From Bacteroidales bacterium (GTDB lineage Bacteria; Bacteroidota; Bacteroidia; Bacteroidales; F082): a stretch of 64,000 bases of DNA. Under the pieces are notes generated by a model, which worked only from the letters and a program-made list of their open reading frames with translations, had not been told where the DNA came from and did not search any database. Positions 1-8,535 of this stretch are shown piece after piece. Made by a program: the position numbers and the translations under genes. Location: the NCBI GenBank assembly GCA_017427985.1, contig JAFRRS010000001.1, positions 124,001 through 188,000 of the forward strand. The letters are read 5' to 3'. How positions within the stretch are numbered: position 1 is the stretch's first letter; every line of letters begins with the position of its first letter.

Positions 1-4
1 GATT

Positions 5-2068
5 ATGAATAAGATAAAATTTTTAGCTGAGAAAATTCGCCATTCTTATTATGCTATAATGAAGGTCTTGGGTTTTGTTTTGGCACTCATTATCGTCGTT
101 TGGCTGATGCCGAGAAATGTGAAATTCAAATATGAATACCAGAAAATGCGTCCGTGGCAGCATGAAACCCTGTATGCTCCTTTCAATTTCCCGATTTACA
201 AGTCGGATGATGAGGTCCGCAAGGAGAGGGAAGAGGCGCTCAAAGACGTGAATCCGATTTTTGTCTATGACAATCTTGTTACGGAAAACGGGCGTGAGAA
301 GCTTCTGAAAGACTTTGAGGATCAATGGAATGACTCAATTGGGGACAAGGAATTTTATGAAAACCTGATTTTGGAAGTTTACGATAAAATTGAAAATAAG
401 GGAATCGTTGCGAAGAATAATCTGATTACTAATTTCAAGGGCGAGGATGAGATTGTAGTTATCAGAAACAAAGTGATGACCAAGTGTTTGTATGAGGATT
501 TAAACACGATGACGACGGCGAGCGCCATTATTCAAAGCAGCATTTCCGAGATTTCTGATTATAAAACCATGATGCTGGTTAAAAACCTGCTGTACAGTTC
601 TTTGCGTCAGAATGTGGTTTTTTCTGAAAACAAGACCAAACAGGCTCAAAGAATGGCTGTCGACAATATCATGCTCACATTCGGGATGATTCAGAAGGAT
701 GAGCTGATTATCACGGAAGGCGAAATCGTGACGGAGGATAAGTATCAGATTCTCACGTCGTTACAGCGTGAATATGCCGACATTACTGCGAACAATTTCT
801 TTAGCCGAAATTATCTTTTTTACGGGCAACTGCTTCTCGTGAGCATCATTTTTGTGGCTTTGTATCTTACTTTGAAGATGTTGCGTCCTGATGTCTTTGA
901 GCAGCTTCGCTACATCAATCTTATTTTGCTGTTGATGCTGTTCACGATTGTCCCGTCGTTTCTCTTGTTGAAATACGCGCCGATGTTCATTTACCTGATG
1001 CCGGTCGCAATCATGGCGATGCTTTTGATGACGTTCTTTGATGCGCGAATATCAATCATTGTCCAAGTTATGACATTGATTATCATTAGTTTGGCAGTGC
1101 CAAATCCGTTCCAGTACTTTTTCGTGCAGCTGCTTGTGTCGTACGTGGCGATTTTTGTGATGACGAAACGAACGAGACGCGCGAGTTATTTTGGAACCTC
1201 GTTGGCGGTGTTTCTTACATACGTCGTTGTATATTTCGGAATGATGCTCATTTATGACGGCGATTTCGATGCGTTCAACTGGAGGGCGATTGTCATTTAT
1301 GCAGGTAACGCGTTCTTCACGATGCTGACTTTGCCTCTGGCATTCCTTTTTGAGCGTGTTTTCGGTTTCGTGACCGACCTCTCGCTGCTTGAGCTGAGCA
1401 ACACAAACAGCCCGCTTTTGCGGAAATTGGCTTCCGAGGCACCTGGCACGTTCCAGCATGTGATGCAGGTCGCCGACCTTTGCGAGGAGGTGATATATAA
1501 TATAGGTGGAAATCCGCTTCTTGTCAGAACAGGTGCCATGTATCATGACATTGGCAAGACCAGAAATCCGTACTATTTCATTGAGAATCAGAATGGTAAG
1601 TATAATCCGCACGAAGACGTTTCGTATGTTGAGAGTGCGCAGATTATCATCAGCCATGTGATTGACGGCATTGAGATTTGCCGCGACTACCATATTCCGG
1701 AGCAGATTATCGACTTTGTGAGGACGCATCACGGCACGCGCCGAACCGAGTATTTCTACCAGATGGAGCTGCGTGAAAACCCTGATGGCGTTGATGAAAG
1801 AGACTTCTGCTATCATGGTCCCGTGCCGTTCTCGAAGGAGACCGCGGTGCTGATGATGTGCGACGCTGTCGAAGCAGCCTCGCGAAGCATGAAAGACAAG
1901 ACCGAGGAGTCGATAAACAAACTCGTTGAAAACATCATCGACGGCCAGATGAAAGCCAACCAGTTTGACAACACCAACATCACCTTCCACGACATCACCG
2001 TGACGAAGAAAGTGCTGAAAAAGAAGCTGATGAGCATCTATCACGTGAGGATAGCGTATCCGGATTGA
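5..2068 (+). CDS. 7TM-HD family cyclic-dinucleotide phosphodiesterase (PgpH-like)
   Basis: 687 aa membrane protein. One N-terminal membrane helix (about residues 19-36) is followed by an extracytoplasmic domain of about 230 residues. Several membrane helices (about 270-460) come next, then a cytosolic HD domain. The metal-binding signature is visible as FQHVMQVADL and GAMYHDIGKT (about 485-515), with a later RTHHGT. This order (7TMR-HD extracellular, 7TM, HD) is that of PgpH, which in Firmicutes hydrolyses c-di-AMP; that activity is inferred here. The ATG lies 4 bases from the window edge, so an upstream start cannot be excluded. The promoter is not visible. The next + strand element is a separate RNA transcription unit, so this gene probably ends its own operon. 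Confidence 0.9.
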   Translation: MNKIKFLAEKIRHSYYAIMKVLGFVLALIIVVWLMPRNVKFKYEYQKMRPWQHETLYAPFNFPIYKSDDEVRKEREEALKDVNPIFVYDNLVTENGREKLLKDFEDQWNDSIGDKEFYENLILEVYDKIENKGIVAKNNLITNFKGEDEIVVIRNKVMTKCLYEDLNTMTTASAIIQSSISEISDYKTMMLVKNLLYSSLRQNVVFSENKTKQAQRMAVDNIMLTFGMIQKDELIITEGEIVTEDKYQILTSLQREYADITANNFFSRNYLFYGQLLLVSIIFVALYLTLKMLRPDVFEQLRYINLILLLMLFTIVPSFLLLKYAPMFIYLMPVAIMAMLLMTFFDARISIIVQVMTLIIISLAVPNPFQYFFVQLLVSYVAIFVMTKRTRRASYFGTSLAVFLTYVVVYFGMMLIYDGDFDAFNWRAIVIYAGNAFFTMLTLPLAFLFERVFGFVTDLSLLELSNTNSPLLRKLASEAPGTFQHVMQVADLCEEVIYNIGGNPLLVRTGAMYHDIGKTRNPYYFIENQNGKYNPHEDVSYVESAQIIISHVIDGIEICRDYHIPEQIIDFVRTHHGTRRTEYFYQMELRENPDGVDERDFCYHGPVPFSKETAVLMMCDAVEAASRSMKDKTEESINKLVENIIDGQMKANQFDNTNITFHDITVTKKVLKKKLMSIYHVRIAYPD

Positions 2069-2106
2069 TGTGTTTTTTTCATTTCTTTGCAAAAAAAACT
2101 ATCTTT

Positions 2107-2139
2107 TTTGTAATTTCTTAAAATATTTCACTATCTTTG
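2107..2139 (+). promoter_or_regulatory. Bacteroidota promoter of RNA element A
   Basis: A -33 TTTG (2107-2110) lies 21 nt before TATCTTTG (2132-2139), a full match to the Bacteroidota TAnnTTTG -7 consensus. Transcription should start near 2145. Confidence 0.75.
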
Positions 2140-2144
2140 CAGTG

Positions 2145-2427
2145 TCACTTGTCGAGCCCCGTTGGGGAAAGGCGGGTGGCAAACATATTGGAAAGACGTT
2201 GTGCTGACGTTTTATCTGCGACACTCTGAATCTCGCAAATTCTAAATTGCTCGCACGATAAAGCAGTGGGCTGACGTCCACGGGTTTTGTATTATATTTG
2301 AGTGTCTCCCAGACACTTATAAATATATGCATTCGGCGTGGGCTTCGACATTGCTTATCCTCGAGCAATAGGCAATGCGAGAGCCTCAGAGTGTGGGATA
2401 GGCAAGGTACAGATTCCCGCGCTTTTT
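2145..2427 (+). ncRNA. structured leader RNA, element A, with terminal attenuator
   Basis: The interval 2069-2531 holds no convincing gene. A strong promoter is followed by dense potential structure. ACACTCTGA (2221-2229) and TCTCGCA (2231-2237) pair with TGCGAGA (2376-2382) and TCAGAGTGT (2386-2394). TGTCGA-GCCC (2150-2159) pairs with GGGC-TTCGACA (2340-2350), which crosses the first helix and so implies a pseudoknot or alternative folds. AGTGTCT/AGACACT forms a local hairpin (2301-2317). The 3' end is GTGTGGGAT (2391-2399) pairing with 2413-2422, then five T. This terminator shares bases 2391-2394 with the long-range helix, so the two are mutually exclusive. The layout resembles elements B-D, but the core sequence is divergent. 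It is not tmRNA, SRP or RNase P by motif inspection. Confidence 0.55.
2391..2427 (+). terminator. intrinsic terminator or attenuator of element A
   Basis: Stem 2391-2399 with 2413-2422 (two G-U pairs and one bulge), then TTTTT. No TAnnTTTG box lies between it and the gene at 2532, so that gene may depend on read-through. Confidence 0.55.
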
Positions 2428-2531
2428 CATTTATGTTTCATGGTTTTGTTTGATTGGCTTTCGGTATCGGGAATCTGCCGAAAACATAATTGATTATTAG
2501 TCAAAATATTAACAAATAAAATCTAAAAGCA

Positions 2532-3152
2532 ATGAAGAAGTTACATTTACTCGGAATGGCGGCGATCGCCCTTGTTTTCGCAAGCTGCGGAAGTTCAAAA
2601 AACATGGCTGTTCAGTCAAACATTGAAAAGCAAAGAAGTCTTGAAGGAGAAAAAGTCGTTGTAGAAACGACAAAGCTTACAGGCTATGATATGTCTGAAG
2701 GTCTTAGTGAGGACGGAACAAAACTTGTTAAAATCGCATACAAATGGTTTGCCGGAATAGGTAAGGCCGACGATAAACAGACTGCTATTGAAATGGCCGA
2801 GTTAGAGGCACGCGCAACAATTTCACGAGTTATTGAAAACGCCGTTTTGGCTGAATCAGAAAGAGGAACTCTGGTTAACAATGGTGAAGTTCAGAAAGCT
2901 CTCAAATCTCACTGGCAACAAGTAAGTATGAGTATTCAGAATGCATGTGAGCCATTCGGTGATACCAAAATTGAGTACAGCCCTACAACAAGAATGTATA
3001 CTGTGACTCAGAAAGTTGCTTGCCGTGGTGACAAATTCCAGCAGATGCTAAACAATGCAGGCAATTACAAGCCTAATAACCTAAGTGGCAAGGATCTCGA
3101 TGACTTTGTTGAGGCAAATAAATCCATTATCAACGCGGCAAAAGGCAACTAA
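2532..3152 (+). CDS. LPP20-family lipoprotein
   Basis: 206 aa. The signal peptide ends in a lipobox (FASCGSS, Cys about residue 19), so it is an envelope lipoprotein. The remainder resembles LPP20-type domains: YKWFAGIG, an Ala-rich helix ELEARATISRVIENAV, then ALKSHW and ACEPFGDT. It is clearly paralogous to the product at 4160 (same YxWFAG, ALKSHW and ACEPFGDT signatures at the same spacing). The 3-nt gap to the gene at 3156 suggests one operon. Upstream is RNA element A and no independent promoter was seen. The biochemical role is unknown. Confidence 0.75.
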   Translation: MKKLHLLGMAAIALVFASCGSSKNMAVQSNIEKQRSLEGEKVVVETTKLTGYDMSEGLSEDGTKLVKIAYKWFAGIGKADDKQTAIEMAELEARATISRVIENAVLAESERGTLVNNGEVQKALKSHWQQVSMSIQNACEPFGDTKIEYSPTTRMYTVTQKVACRGDKFQQMLNNAGNYKPNNLSGKDLDDFVEANKSIINAAKGN

Positions 3153-3155
3153 ACC

Positions 3156-4163
3156 ATGAAAAAGTTTTTAGCAATAGCATTTCTGCTGTTTGCCGGATGC
3201 ATACTAAAAGCCCAGAACTATCCATCGGATTGGGTGAAATACACTTCCGACAGGTATTTCCATGACATTGAAAGTGCTTCAAGCAAGCAGACCGCACTTG
3301 ATTTGTCACGTACAAACCTCGCAAGACAGATACAAGTTAAAGTTCAAGAACAAAGCCAGATTGACAAACAGGCTGTTAATGGAAAAACAAGTGTCTTATA
3401 TTCTTCTCAGAAGAACTTTTCGACAGATGTCGACATGGATCTCGCACAAACACAGAGCTATTATGATGAAAGTGCTTCAAAATATTATGTCATTACATAT
3501 ATAAATAGACAGGAGGCTTGCAATTATTATGAAAATGATGTGAAGATGTTTGTTAGCAATGTTAACAATATTATAGCAATTGCTGATAATTACATCAATA
3601 CTGGATTCAAGTCGAAAGCGAAAGATGAGCTGCAAAGAGCCTTGGACATGTTTGATGGAAGGATTGGAAAGCCGTTCTTCTGGATGAATGTGTTTGGTCT
3701 GGATGAGTATGAGATAAGACAATATCTTAATAAGGTAAACAAACTTGAACAGACCGTAAAGTCGAAGCTTGCTGATTTGGAATATGGCACTACATATTGT
3801 ATCGTTTGCACTGCCGATAATTTCGGACGAAAGTATTTCAAATTGCAAAATGAAATCAAAGGTGATTTGTCAGAATCAGGATGCAATTTTGTTGATGACC
3901 CAAATACTGCCGATTATGTGATTTATATCGATGCTGCTGCAAGAGAGTATAATAAAGTTGAAACAGGAAATGTGACGGCATATCACTCTTTTGTTGACGC
4001 TGCTATAGCTATTGACAAAGTTGCGACAAATCAGAGAATCTATGAAGACGAGATTTCGGTGAAAGGCTCGCATACGTTGAGTTTCGATGAGGCAGGCCGT
4101 GACGGATACAAAAAGATTCGTAAGGAAATAAGCAAAATGTTAAAGGAAAATATCAAATTATGA
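3156..4163 (+). CDS. secreted LPP20-domain-like protein
   Basis: 335 aa with a signal peptide (MKKFLAIAFLLFAGC...LKAQ). A lipobox-like FAGC occurs in it, but cleavage after AQ is equally plausible. The N-terminal half has the LPP20/flagellar-assembly-like pattern (ALDLSRTNLARQIQVKV, then QSYYDESASKYYVITYINR). The middle part is helical (KAKDELQRALDMF). The C-terminal part has a Cys-containing beta-rich stretch and ends in a basic helix. It overlaps the next gene by 4 nt, indicating translational coupling. It sits between two LPP20 paralogues and probably works with them at the outer membrane. The molecular function is not recognised. Confidence 0.65.
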   Translation: MKKFLAIAFLLFAGCILKAQNYPSDWVKYTSDRYFHDIESASSKQTALDLSRTNLARQIQVKVQEQSQIDKQAVNGKTSVLYSSQKNFSTDVDMDLAQTQSYYDESASKYYVITYINRQEACNYYENDVKMFVSNVNNIIAIADNYINTGFKSKAKDELQRALDMFDGRIGKPFFWMNVFGLDEYEIRQYLNKVNKLEQTVKSKLADLEYGTTYCIVCTADNFGRKYFKLQNEIKGDLSESGCNFVDDPNTADYVIYIDAAAREYNKVETGNVTAYHSFVDAAIAIDKVATNQRIYEDEISVKGSHTLSFDEAGRDGYKKIRKEISKMLKENIKL

Positions 4164-4717
4164 AAAAAGGATTACTTTTAACTTATTTTTTGGTTGTACT
4201 CGCAATTGTTATTAATGCTCAAAACAAAAAAACATTGCAGTTACAAGGTGTCACTATGATAGAAACCATTAACGACGATGGTACAGATATGATAAAACGT
4301 CCATATCGATGGTTTGCCGGTATGGCTGAAGCTGATGTGGAATCGGTAGCTGTTGAGATGGCACAACTTGAGGCATACGCAGCTGTATCACGAGTTATAG
4401 AGAATGCTGTTACAACAAAAGCAGAGCGTTCCAGTCTGACAGTGGATGGAAAAGTAGCCAAGGCTCTCAAATCACATTGGGAACAAATGAGTTTTAGCAT
4501 ACAAAAGGCATGCGAGCCTTTTGGTGATACTGAAATTACATTTAACGATAAGACTGGTATGTTTGAAGTTATAGCTAAAGTAGGCATCCGTGGTGACCGG
4601 TATGTTAAAATTCTCGATGGAGCTAAAAAGGCAAAACCTGAAGGTCTTTCAAACGATGAACTTCAATCATTTATAGGAGTTAACGATGCTATTATTGATG
4701 CAGCAAAAAGTAATTGA
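4160..4717 (+). CDS. secreted LPP20-like protein, paralogue of the 2532 product
   Basis: 185 aa with signal peptide MKKGLLLTYFLVVLAIVINAQ and no lipobox, so probably periplasmic rather than lipidated. It shares with the 2532 product YRWFAGMAEAD, an Ala-rich helix, ALKSHW, ACEPFGDT, and a C-terminal helix ending IIDAAKSN (IINAAKGN in the paralogue). The start codon overlaps the preceding stop as ATGA. One lipidated and one soluble copy around a third LPP20-like protein suggests a small envelope complex; this is inference. Confidence 0.7.
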   Translation: MKKGLLLTYFLVVLAIVINAQNKKTLQLQGVTMIETINDDGTDMIKRPYRWFAGMAEADVESVAVEMAQLEAYAAVSRVIENAVTTKAERSSLTVDGKVAKALKSHWEQMSFSIQKACEPFGDTEITFNDKTGMFEVIAKVGIRGDRYVKILDGAKKAKPEGLSNDELQSFIGVNDAIIDAAKSN

Positions 4718-4749
4718 TGATAATTAAAATTTAATAAAAAAGAAATAAT

Positions 4750-5808
4750 ATGAAAAAATCATTAATTTTTATAGTGTTACTTTGTTTGTCTTTGGGATTG
4801 TATTCTCAAGACAAAAAAGTAGCCGTTATGGAAACTAAAGCAGGACAAGGTGTATCCGCTTTCCAAGCCAATATGATTCGAGGTGGAATGGAGACAGCCA
4901 TCGCTAATGCCAAAGGATATGAGGGTTTTGACCGTTCGGCCTTTGATATTATCATGAAAGAACAGAATTTCCAACGGTCGGGTGCTGTTGATGAAGCTCA
5001 AATCAAAGAATTGGGTCAAATGGCTGGCGTTCAATATGTTTTAGTTACTGAAGCCGAAACTGAATCCGGATATTTATACATTCTTGCAAAGCTTCTTGAT
5101 GTGGAAACTGGCAAATATGGTAAAGCTTATGATAAACTTTGTGAATCTAATCCATCTGCCGTAAAGCAAGCTTGTCTTGAATTAGGCGAACGTTTATTTG
5201 ATGTCACACTGTCTTATCATACCGTGGCAACACCTTCTAAACCAACTTACAACAATTCAAAGACAAAAACAATCGAAGAAAAAACTATTGTTACAGAATC
5301 AAATAGTAGAATCGGTGAAATGATAGTTTTCCCAGATGGGACACAAGGAATTATATTTTATTTGCAAAATGGACGAGGTCTTGCTATATCACTTATAGAG
5401 AGAGAATTAAAATGGGATAACAATCGTAAACCAGAGGATATCGTATCTCTTGATAATATAGATGAAAACAACCATCCATTTATATATGGTGAAGGTATAG
5501 CAAGCACACAAGCAATTATTCAACAACTAGGAACAAACGCTGAAGCTGCTAGTTGGTGTACAAGAATGGGAGAAGGCTGGTATATGCCAAGTTCCGGTGA
5601 GTTATATTATCTTATGACTGTGTCCAAAAAAGGTACAGCTTTGTATAATAAACTCAACTCTTTGGGGGCAAGACTGAATGGATGGTATTGGGCAAGTACA
5701 GAACATAACAAAAAAGAAGCCATGAATATAAGTGATGGAGGAACAGTGTTTACTGAAGATAAAGATTCTGAAGTTAAAGTTCGTGCTGTCAGGGCTTTTA
5801 CAGAATGA
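4750..5808 (+). CDS. secreted CsgG-like protein with C-terminal FISUMP/DUF1566-like domain
   Basis: 352 aa with a signal peptide cleaved near YSQ. Residues about 22-160 have the CsgG-type N-terminal fold pattern: KVAVMET, FDRSAFDIIMKEQ, IKELGQMAGVQYVLVTEAE and ILAKLLDVETG. Residues about 185-352 resemble the C-type-lectin-like domain of Fibrobacter succinogenes major-paralogue/DUF1566 proteins (ASWCTRMGEGWYMPSSGEL, YWASTEHN, VRAVRAF). It lies 32 nt after the LPP20 paralogue, so it is likely co-transcribed. The same CsgG-plus-lectin pairing recurs at 11771. The function is probably cell-surface; the ligand is unknown. Confidence 0.7.
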   Translation: MKKSLIFIVLLCLSLGLYSQDKKVAVMETKAGQGVSAFQANMIRGGMETAIANAKGYEGFDRSAFDIIMKEQNFQRSGAVDEAQIKELGQMAGVQYVLVTEAETESGYLYILAKLLDVETGKYGKAYDKLCESNPSAVKQACLELGERLFDVTLSYHTVATPSKPTYNNSKTKTIEEKTIVTESNSRIGEMIVFPDGTQGIIFYLQNGRGLAISLIERELKWDNNRKPEDIVSLDNIDENNHPFIYGEGIASTQAIIQQLGTNAEAASWCTRMGEGWYMPSSGELYYLMTVSKKGTALYNKLNSLGARLNGWYWASTEHNKKEAMNISDGGTVFTEDKDSEVKVRAVRAFTE

Positions 5809-5857
5809 TGATTTTAAATGTTAAAAACAACGGTTTTGGAATTTGCTTGAATTTCTG

Positions 5858-7240
5858 ATGTTTTTTATATCTAATAACAAGAGACGCCTAATTATAGGTG
5901 CTCTCTTGTTGTTATCTTCATCTGTTTTTGCTCAGTCTTCATATGATACCATTCCATATGACAACATGAATTCTTTTGTAATCCTGAATGTTCAAGATTA
6001 TAGATTTAATAAAGTTATAAACAAAGGAATAACCACGACAGCCAAACAGATGGATGTAATACACGTGCCCATCCGTTGGTGCCGTCTTTTCATATGGGAA
6101 CACATAAAAAGACATCATTTTGCCTTGAACAAAGGAAAGCGTCGTGTCAGGAAAACAGTTTTTCGAGCCGTCTCTTTTGCTTATCCATCAGTATCGCCTG
6201 ATGGAGAGCCTATCATGCTTTCAGGTCTTGTTACCATACCAATACTTCAAGATAATAAACCGGAGCGTATGCTCATATATCATCGCTTATTGGCCCCAAG
6301 TTACAAAATCGCACCTTCAAACAGTCTGCCAATTGAGGCAGTTATTACTGCAGATAACACAATATGTGTGTTTCCCGACTATTATGGAAGTGGTATTACG
6401 GAAGGCTGTCCAACTCCATATACCGCTCTCAACTACCATGCACGTTGTGCTGTGGATTGCGCTTTGTCTGCTTTAGAAATTGTAAAAAACGAAGGAGTTG
6501 AACTTGCTGACGGCTTCTATACTTGGAATACCGGATATAGTCAAGGTGGTGGATATGCTTTGGCAACACAAAGATATATAGAGACAGAATTGCCTGACAG
6601 TTTGGAACGTCTGATTAATCTGCGATGGAGCTTATGTGGCGGAGGCATTTATGAGCCGGACAAACTTTTTGGACATTTCATCACCAAAGGTGATATGGGT
6701 AGTACTCCATCGATTTATTTTCAAGCACTTAGAGGTGTTATAAATGGGCAAAAACAAATTGGCGACAGCTTGTCAATACGTGATTTCCTTTCTGAAAACG
6801 CCATTAGATTGGGTTTGGATTCTATTTTGGAAACTCCAGATGATGGGTTTTGGGATTTGGCTGTAAAAATTGATTATTTGTGTGATAGTACTGATCCGAC
6901 AGACTATTTCAATCCGTTGATTTCAGACACTAATTCTGTTTTGTTTAAGGTTTTAAATGAAGCTTTGGTTAAAGACGGTTGCATTTCAGACTGGAGTCCG
7001 CAAAGCACCATAATTCTTTATCATTCCGAAAACGACCAATGTGTGCCTTTTGAGCATGTACTTCAAGCTAAAGACCAACTAAACAGATTTGATAAATGTT
7101 GTTTTATTAGCACACCACCAAAAAATCAATCACATTTTAAAACAGGCTTTAAATATTTTGCAATGTTGCTCAGATATGATGAGAAGGTGATATTTGACAA
7201 GATGCTAAAAAATACATCACAAAACAATCACAAGGAATAA
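5858..7240 (+). CDS. secreted alpha/beta hydrolase (lipase/esterase-like)
   Basis: 460 aa. The ATG at 5858 is chosen over an upstream TTG because it gives a clean signal peptide (FISNNKRRLIIGALLLLSSSVFAQ). The alpha/beta hydrolase nucleophile elbow is GYSQGGG (Ser about residue 230). The probable acid residue is in HSENDQCVPFEH and the probable His in QSHFKTG near the C-terminus. An earlier VFPDYYGSG may form the oxyanion region. The layout resembles secretory lipases and DUF-type esterases. It follows the CsgG-like gene by 49 nt and may be the last gene of the envelope operon. The substrate is not predictable from sequence. Confidence 0.7.
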   Translation: MFFISNNKRRLIIGALLLLSSSVFAQSSYDTIPYDNMNSFVILNVQDYRFNKVINKGITTTAKQMDVIHVPIRWCRLFIWEHIKRHHFALNKGKRRVRKTVFRAVSFAYPSVSPDGEPIMLSGLVTIPILQDNKPERMLIYHRLLAPSYKIAPSNSLPIEAVITADNTICVFPDYYGSGITEGCPTPYTALNYHARCAVDCALSALEIVKNEGVELADGFYTWNTGYSQGGGYALATQRYIETELPDSLERLINLRWSLCGGGIYEPDKLFGHFITKGDMGSTPSIYFQALRGVINGQKQIGDSLSIRDFLSENAIRLGLDSILETPDDGFWDLAVKIDYLCDSTDPTDYFNPLISDTNSVLFKVLNEALVKDGCISDWSPQSTIILYHSENDQCVPFEHVLQAKDQLNRFDKCCFISTPPKNQSHFKTGFKYFAMLLRYDEKVIFDKMLKNTSQNNHKE

Positions 7241-7346
7241 ATATATTTATTTGCGCCTTACATAAGAAGAGCTATTTCTCCATGCCTGTTTTCCACTCAA
7301 GTAACTAGTCATTTCCCTTTTCATAATCATTCTTTTTACACCTTTT

Positions 7347-7958
7347 TTAGATTTTTATCAATTTTAGATACTCCAACGCCTCCGGTCCCTCGTTGAAAAT
7401 CAAATCGATGACTGACAAATTCGACACGAACGGCTGGCGGTCTTCGAAAACCTGGTAATATTTGGGAAAATTGGTTTTTTCAGGCGACCATTTTGACAAG
7501 GAAACACGGTAATCGTTTGCATCAATGATTGGTGAAAAATCTTCGGTGTAAATGATTTCTTTGTTGATTTTCAATACTTTAAAAATAAATTTCAGGCAAA
7601 ATTCGTTCAATTCAATTAAGGTGTCGAATTTTGTTGAAAACGCTTTTTCGAGATAGGGGAAATAGTACTCAAAATACGGCGTTTTGCGGTATGCCGCCTC
7701 CAGACAGCGCTGGTGAATCTGCTGCCAAGGCTCGCGGTAGCTTATAGCTATGTCCTTCGTCAAAGTGTGGTTGCCGTTGGTCTTCACGATGGGGACTGTT
7801 AACGTTTGTAAACCATTGGCAGTCATTACATTACAGCGCGTGCGGCACGACTGCTTCTGATACGTCTCAAATAATTCAATCTTCGGCGCATCATTTTTTA
7901 GAAACAGCGCAATATATTGAATGTCAGGAAGATACGATGTGGGAAAAATGTTATTCAC
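7347..7958 (-). CDS. WbqC family protein
   Basis: 203 aa, matching the WbqC-like family (PF08889) by its overall pattern: N-terminal TSYLPDIQYIALFL, then TLTVPIV, ISYREPWQQIHQR, AYRKTPYFEYYFP and C-terminal YLKLI. WbqC homologues often lie in surface-polysaccharide loci but their reaction is uncharacterised. The start overlaps the thioredoxin gene end by 8 nt on the same strand, so the pair is likely one transcript. Cytosolic: no signal peptide or membrane helix is seen. Confidence 0.75.
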   Translation of the reverse strand: MNNIFPTSYLPDIQYIALFLKNDAPKIELFETYQKQSCRTRCNVMTANGLQTLTVPIVKTNGNHTLTKDIAISYREPWQQIHQRCLEAAYRKTPYFEYYFPYLEKAFSTKFDTLIELNEFCLKFIFKVLKINKEIIYTEDFSPIIDANDYRVSLSKWSPEKTNFPKYYQVFEDRQPFVSNLSVIDLIFNEGPEALEYLKLIKI

Positions 7959-8448
7959 TGAGCATCTTTTCTATGATTTCACGATAATATGCTTCGTCGT
8001 ATGCGCCGATGGCTTTCTCAGGCTGAGCGTCTTTTTTCATGAAGAAAACTGTCGGTATGTTCCTGATTTGCAATATCATAGCAAGTTTTTGATTCTCGTC
8101 GGTGTCGACTTTATAAAAATCCACTTTGCCGTCAAATTCCTTTGCCAGTTTCTCGATAATCGGGGCGACTCTCTTGCACGGACCGCACCAGGTGGCGTAG
8201 AAGTCAATCACGCAGGGTTTGTTGCCTTTGAACACGAATTCGTTGGCATTTTCCTCCAAATTCCACACGTTTTTAATGAATTTGTTATAGTTTAAAACCT
8301 TGACAAAACTGTTGTCAGGTGTTGATTCTGAATTGGTTATCTCAGTCTTGGCTTTATGCTTGCCGGATTCTTTCTTGTTTTTGTCTGACTTTCCGCAAGA
8401 TGTCAAAACTGCGATTGAGATTAGGGAAATGAGCAATAATTTTTTCAT
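7951..8448 (-). CDS. thioredoxin-fold lipoprotein
   Basis: 165 aa. A signal peptide ends in lipobox LTSCGKS (Cys about 18), followed by a Lys-rich linker (about 20-45) and a thioredoxin domain. The active site is ATWCGPCKR and the cis-Pro loop is RNIPTVFF. It is probably an envelope-anchored thiol:disulfide reductase. Transcribed leftward from a TATCTTTG promoter just upstream and overlapping WbqC downstream. An N-terminal lipid anchor with a WCGPC site fits the periplasmic thioredoxin lipoproteins common in Bacteroidota. Confidence 0.85.
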   Translation of the reverse strand: MKKLLLISLISIAVLTSCGKSDKNKKESGKHKAKTEITNSESTPDNSFVKVLNYNKFIKNVWNLEENANEFVFKGNKPCVIDFYATWCGPCKRVAPIIEKLAKEFDGKVDFYKVDTDENQKLAMILQIRNIPTVFFMKKDAQPEKAIGAYDEAYYREIIEKMLSE

Positions 8449-8464
8449 ATAAATTAATTTTTCG

Positions 8465-8472
8465 CAAAGATA
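8465..8472 (-). promoter_or_regulatory. -7 box for thioredoxin-wbqC unit
   Basis: CAAAGATA on the + strand is TATCTTTG on the minus strand, 17 nt upstream of the thioredoxin ATG. Confidence 0.65.
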
Positions 8473-8483
8473 TTAAAAATTCG

Positions 8484-8491
8484 TATATTTG
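8484..8491 (+). promoter_or_regulatory. -7 box for the DHS-like/hutI unit
   Basis: TATATTTG, divergent from the thioredoxin promoter and 44 nt before the ATG at 8536. Only 11 nt separate the two opposed -7 boxes. Confidence 0.65.
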
Positions 8492-8535
8492 CATTTCAAA
8501 AATAATGAAAATTTAATCATAAAAAACTAAATAAA

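Noticed and set aside
1052..2092. 346-aa minus-strand ORF opposite the 7TM-HD gene
   Set aside because: Shadow of a well-supported gene, with no recognisable domain.
2099..2368. 89-aa minus-strand ORF
   Set aside because: It lies antisense to element A and overlaps its promoter; the sequence is explained by RNA pairing.
2145..2427. Element A as tmRNA, 6S, SRP or RNase P RNA
   Set aside because: No tRNA-like ends or tag frame, no GGAAG/AGCAG SRP loop and no RNase P core were seen; a 6S-like rod is not excluded but the crossing helices argue against it.
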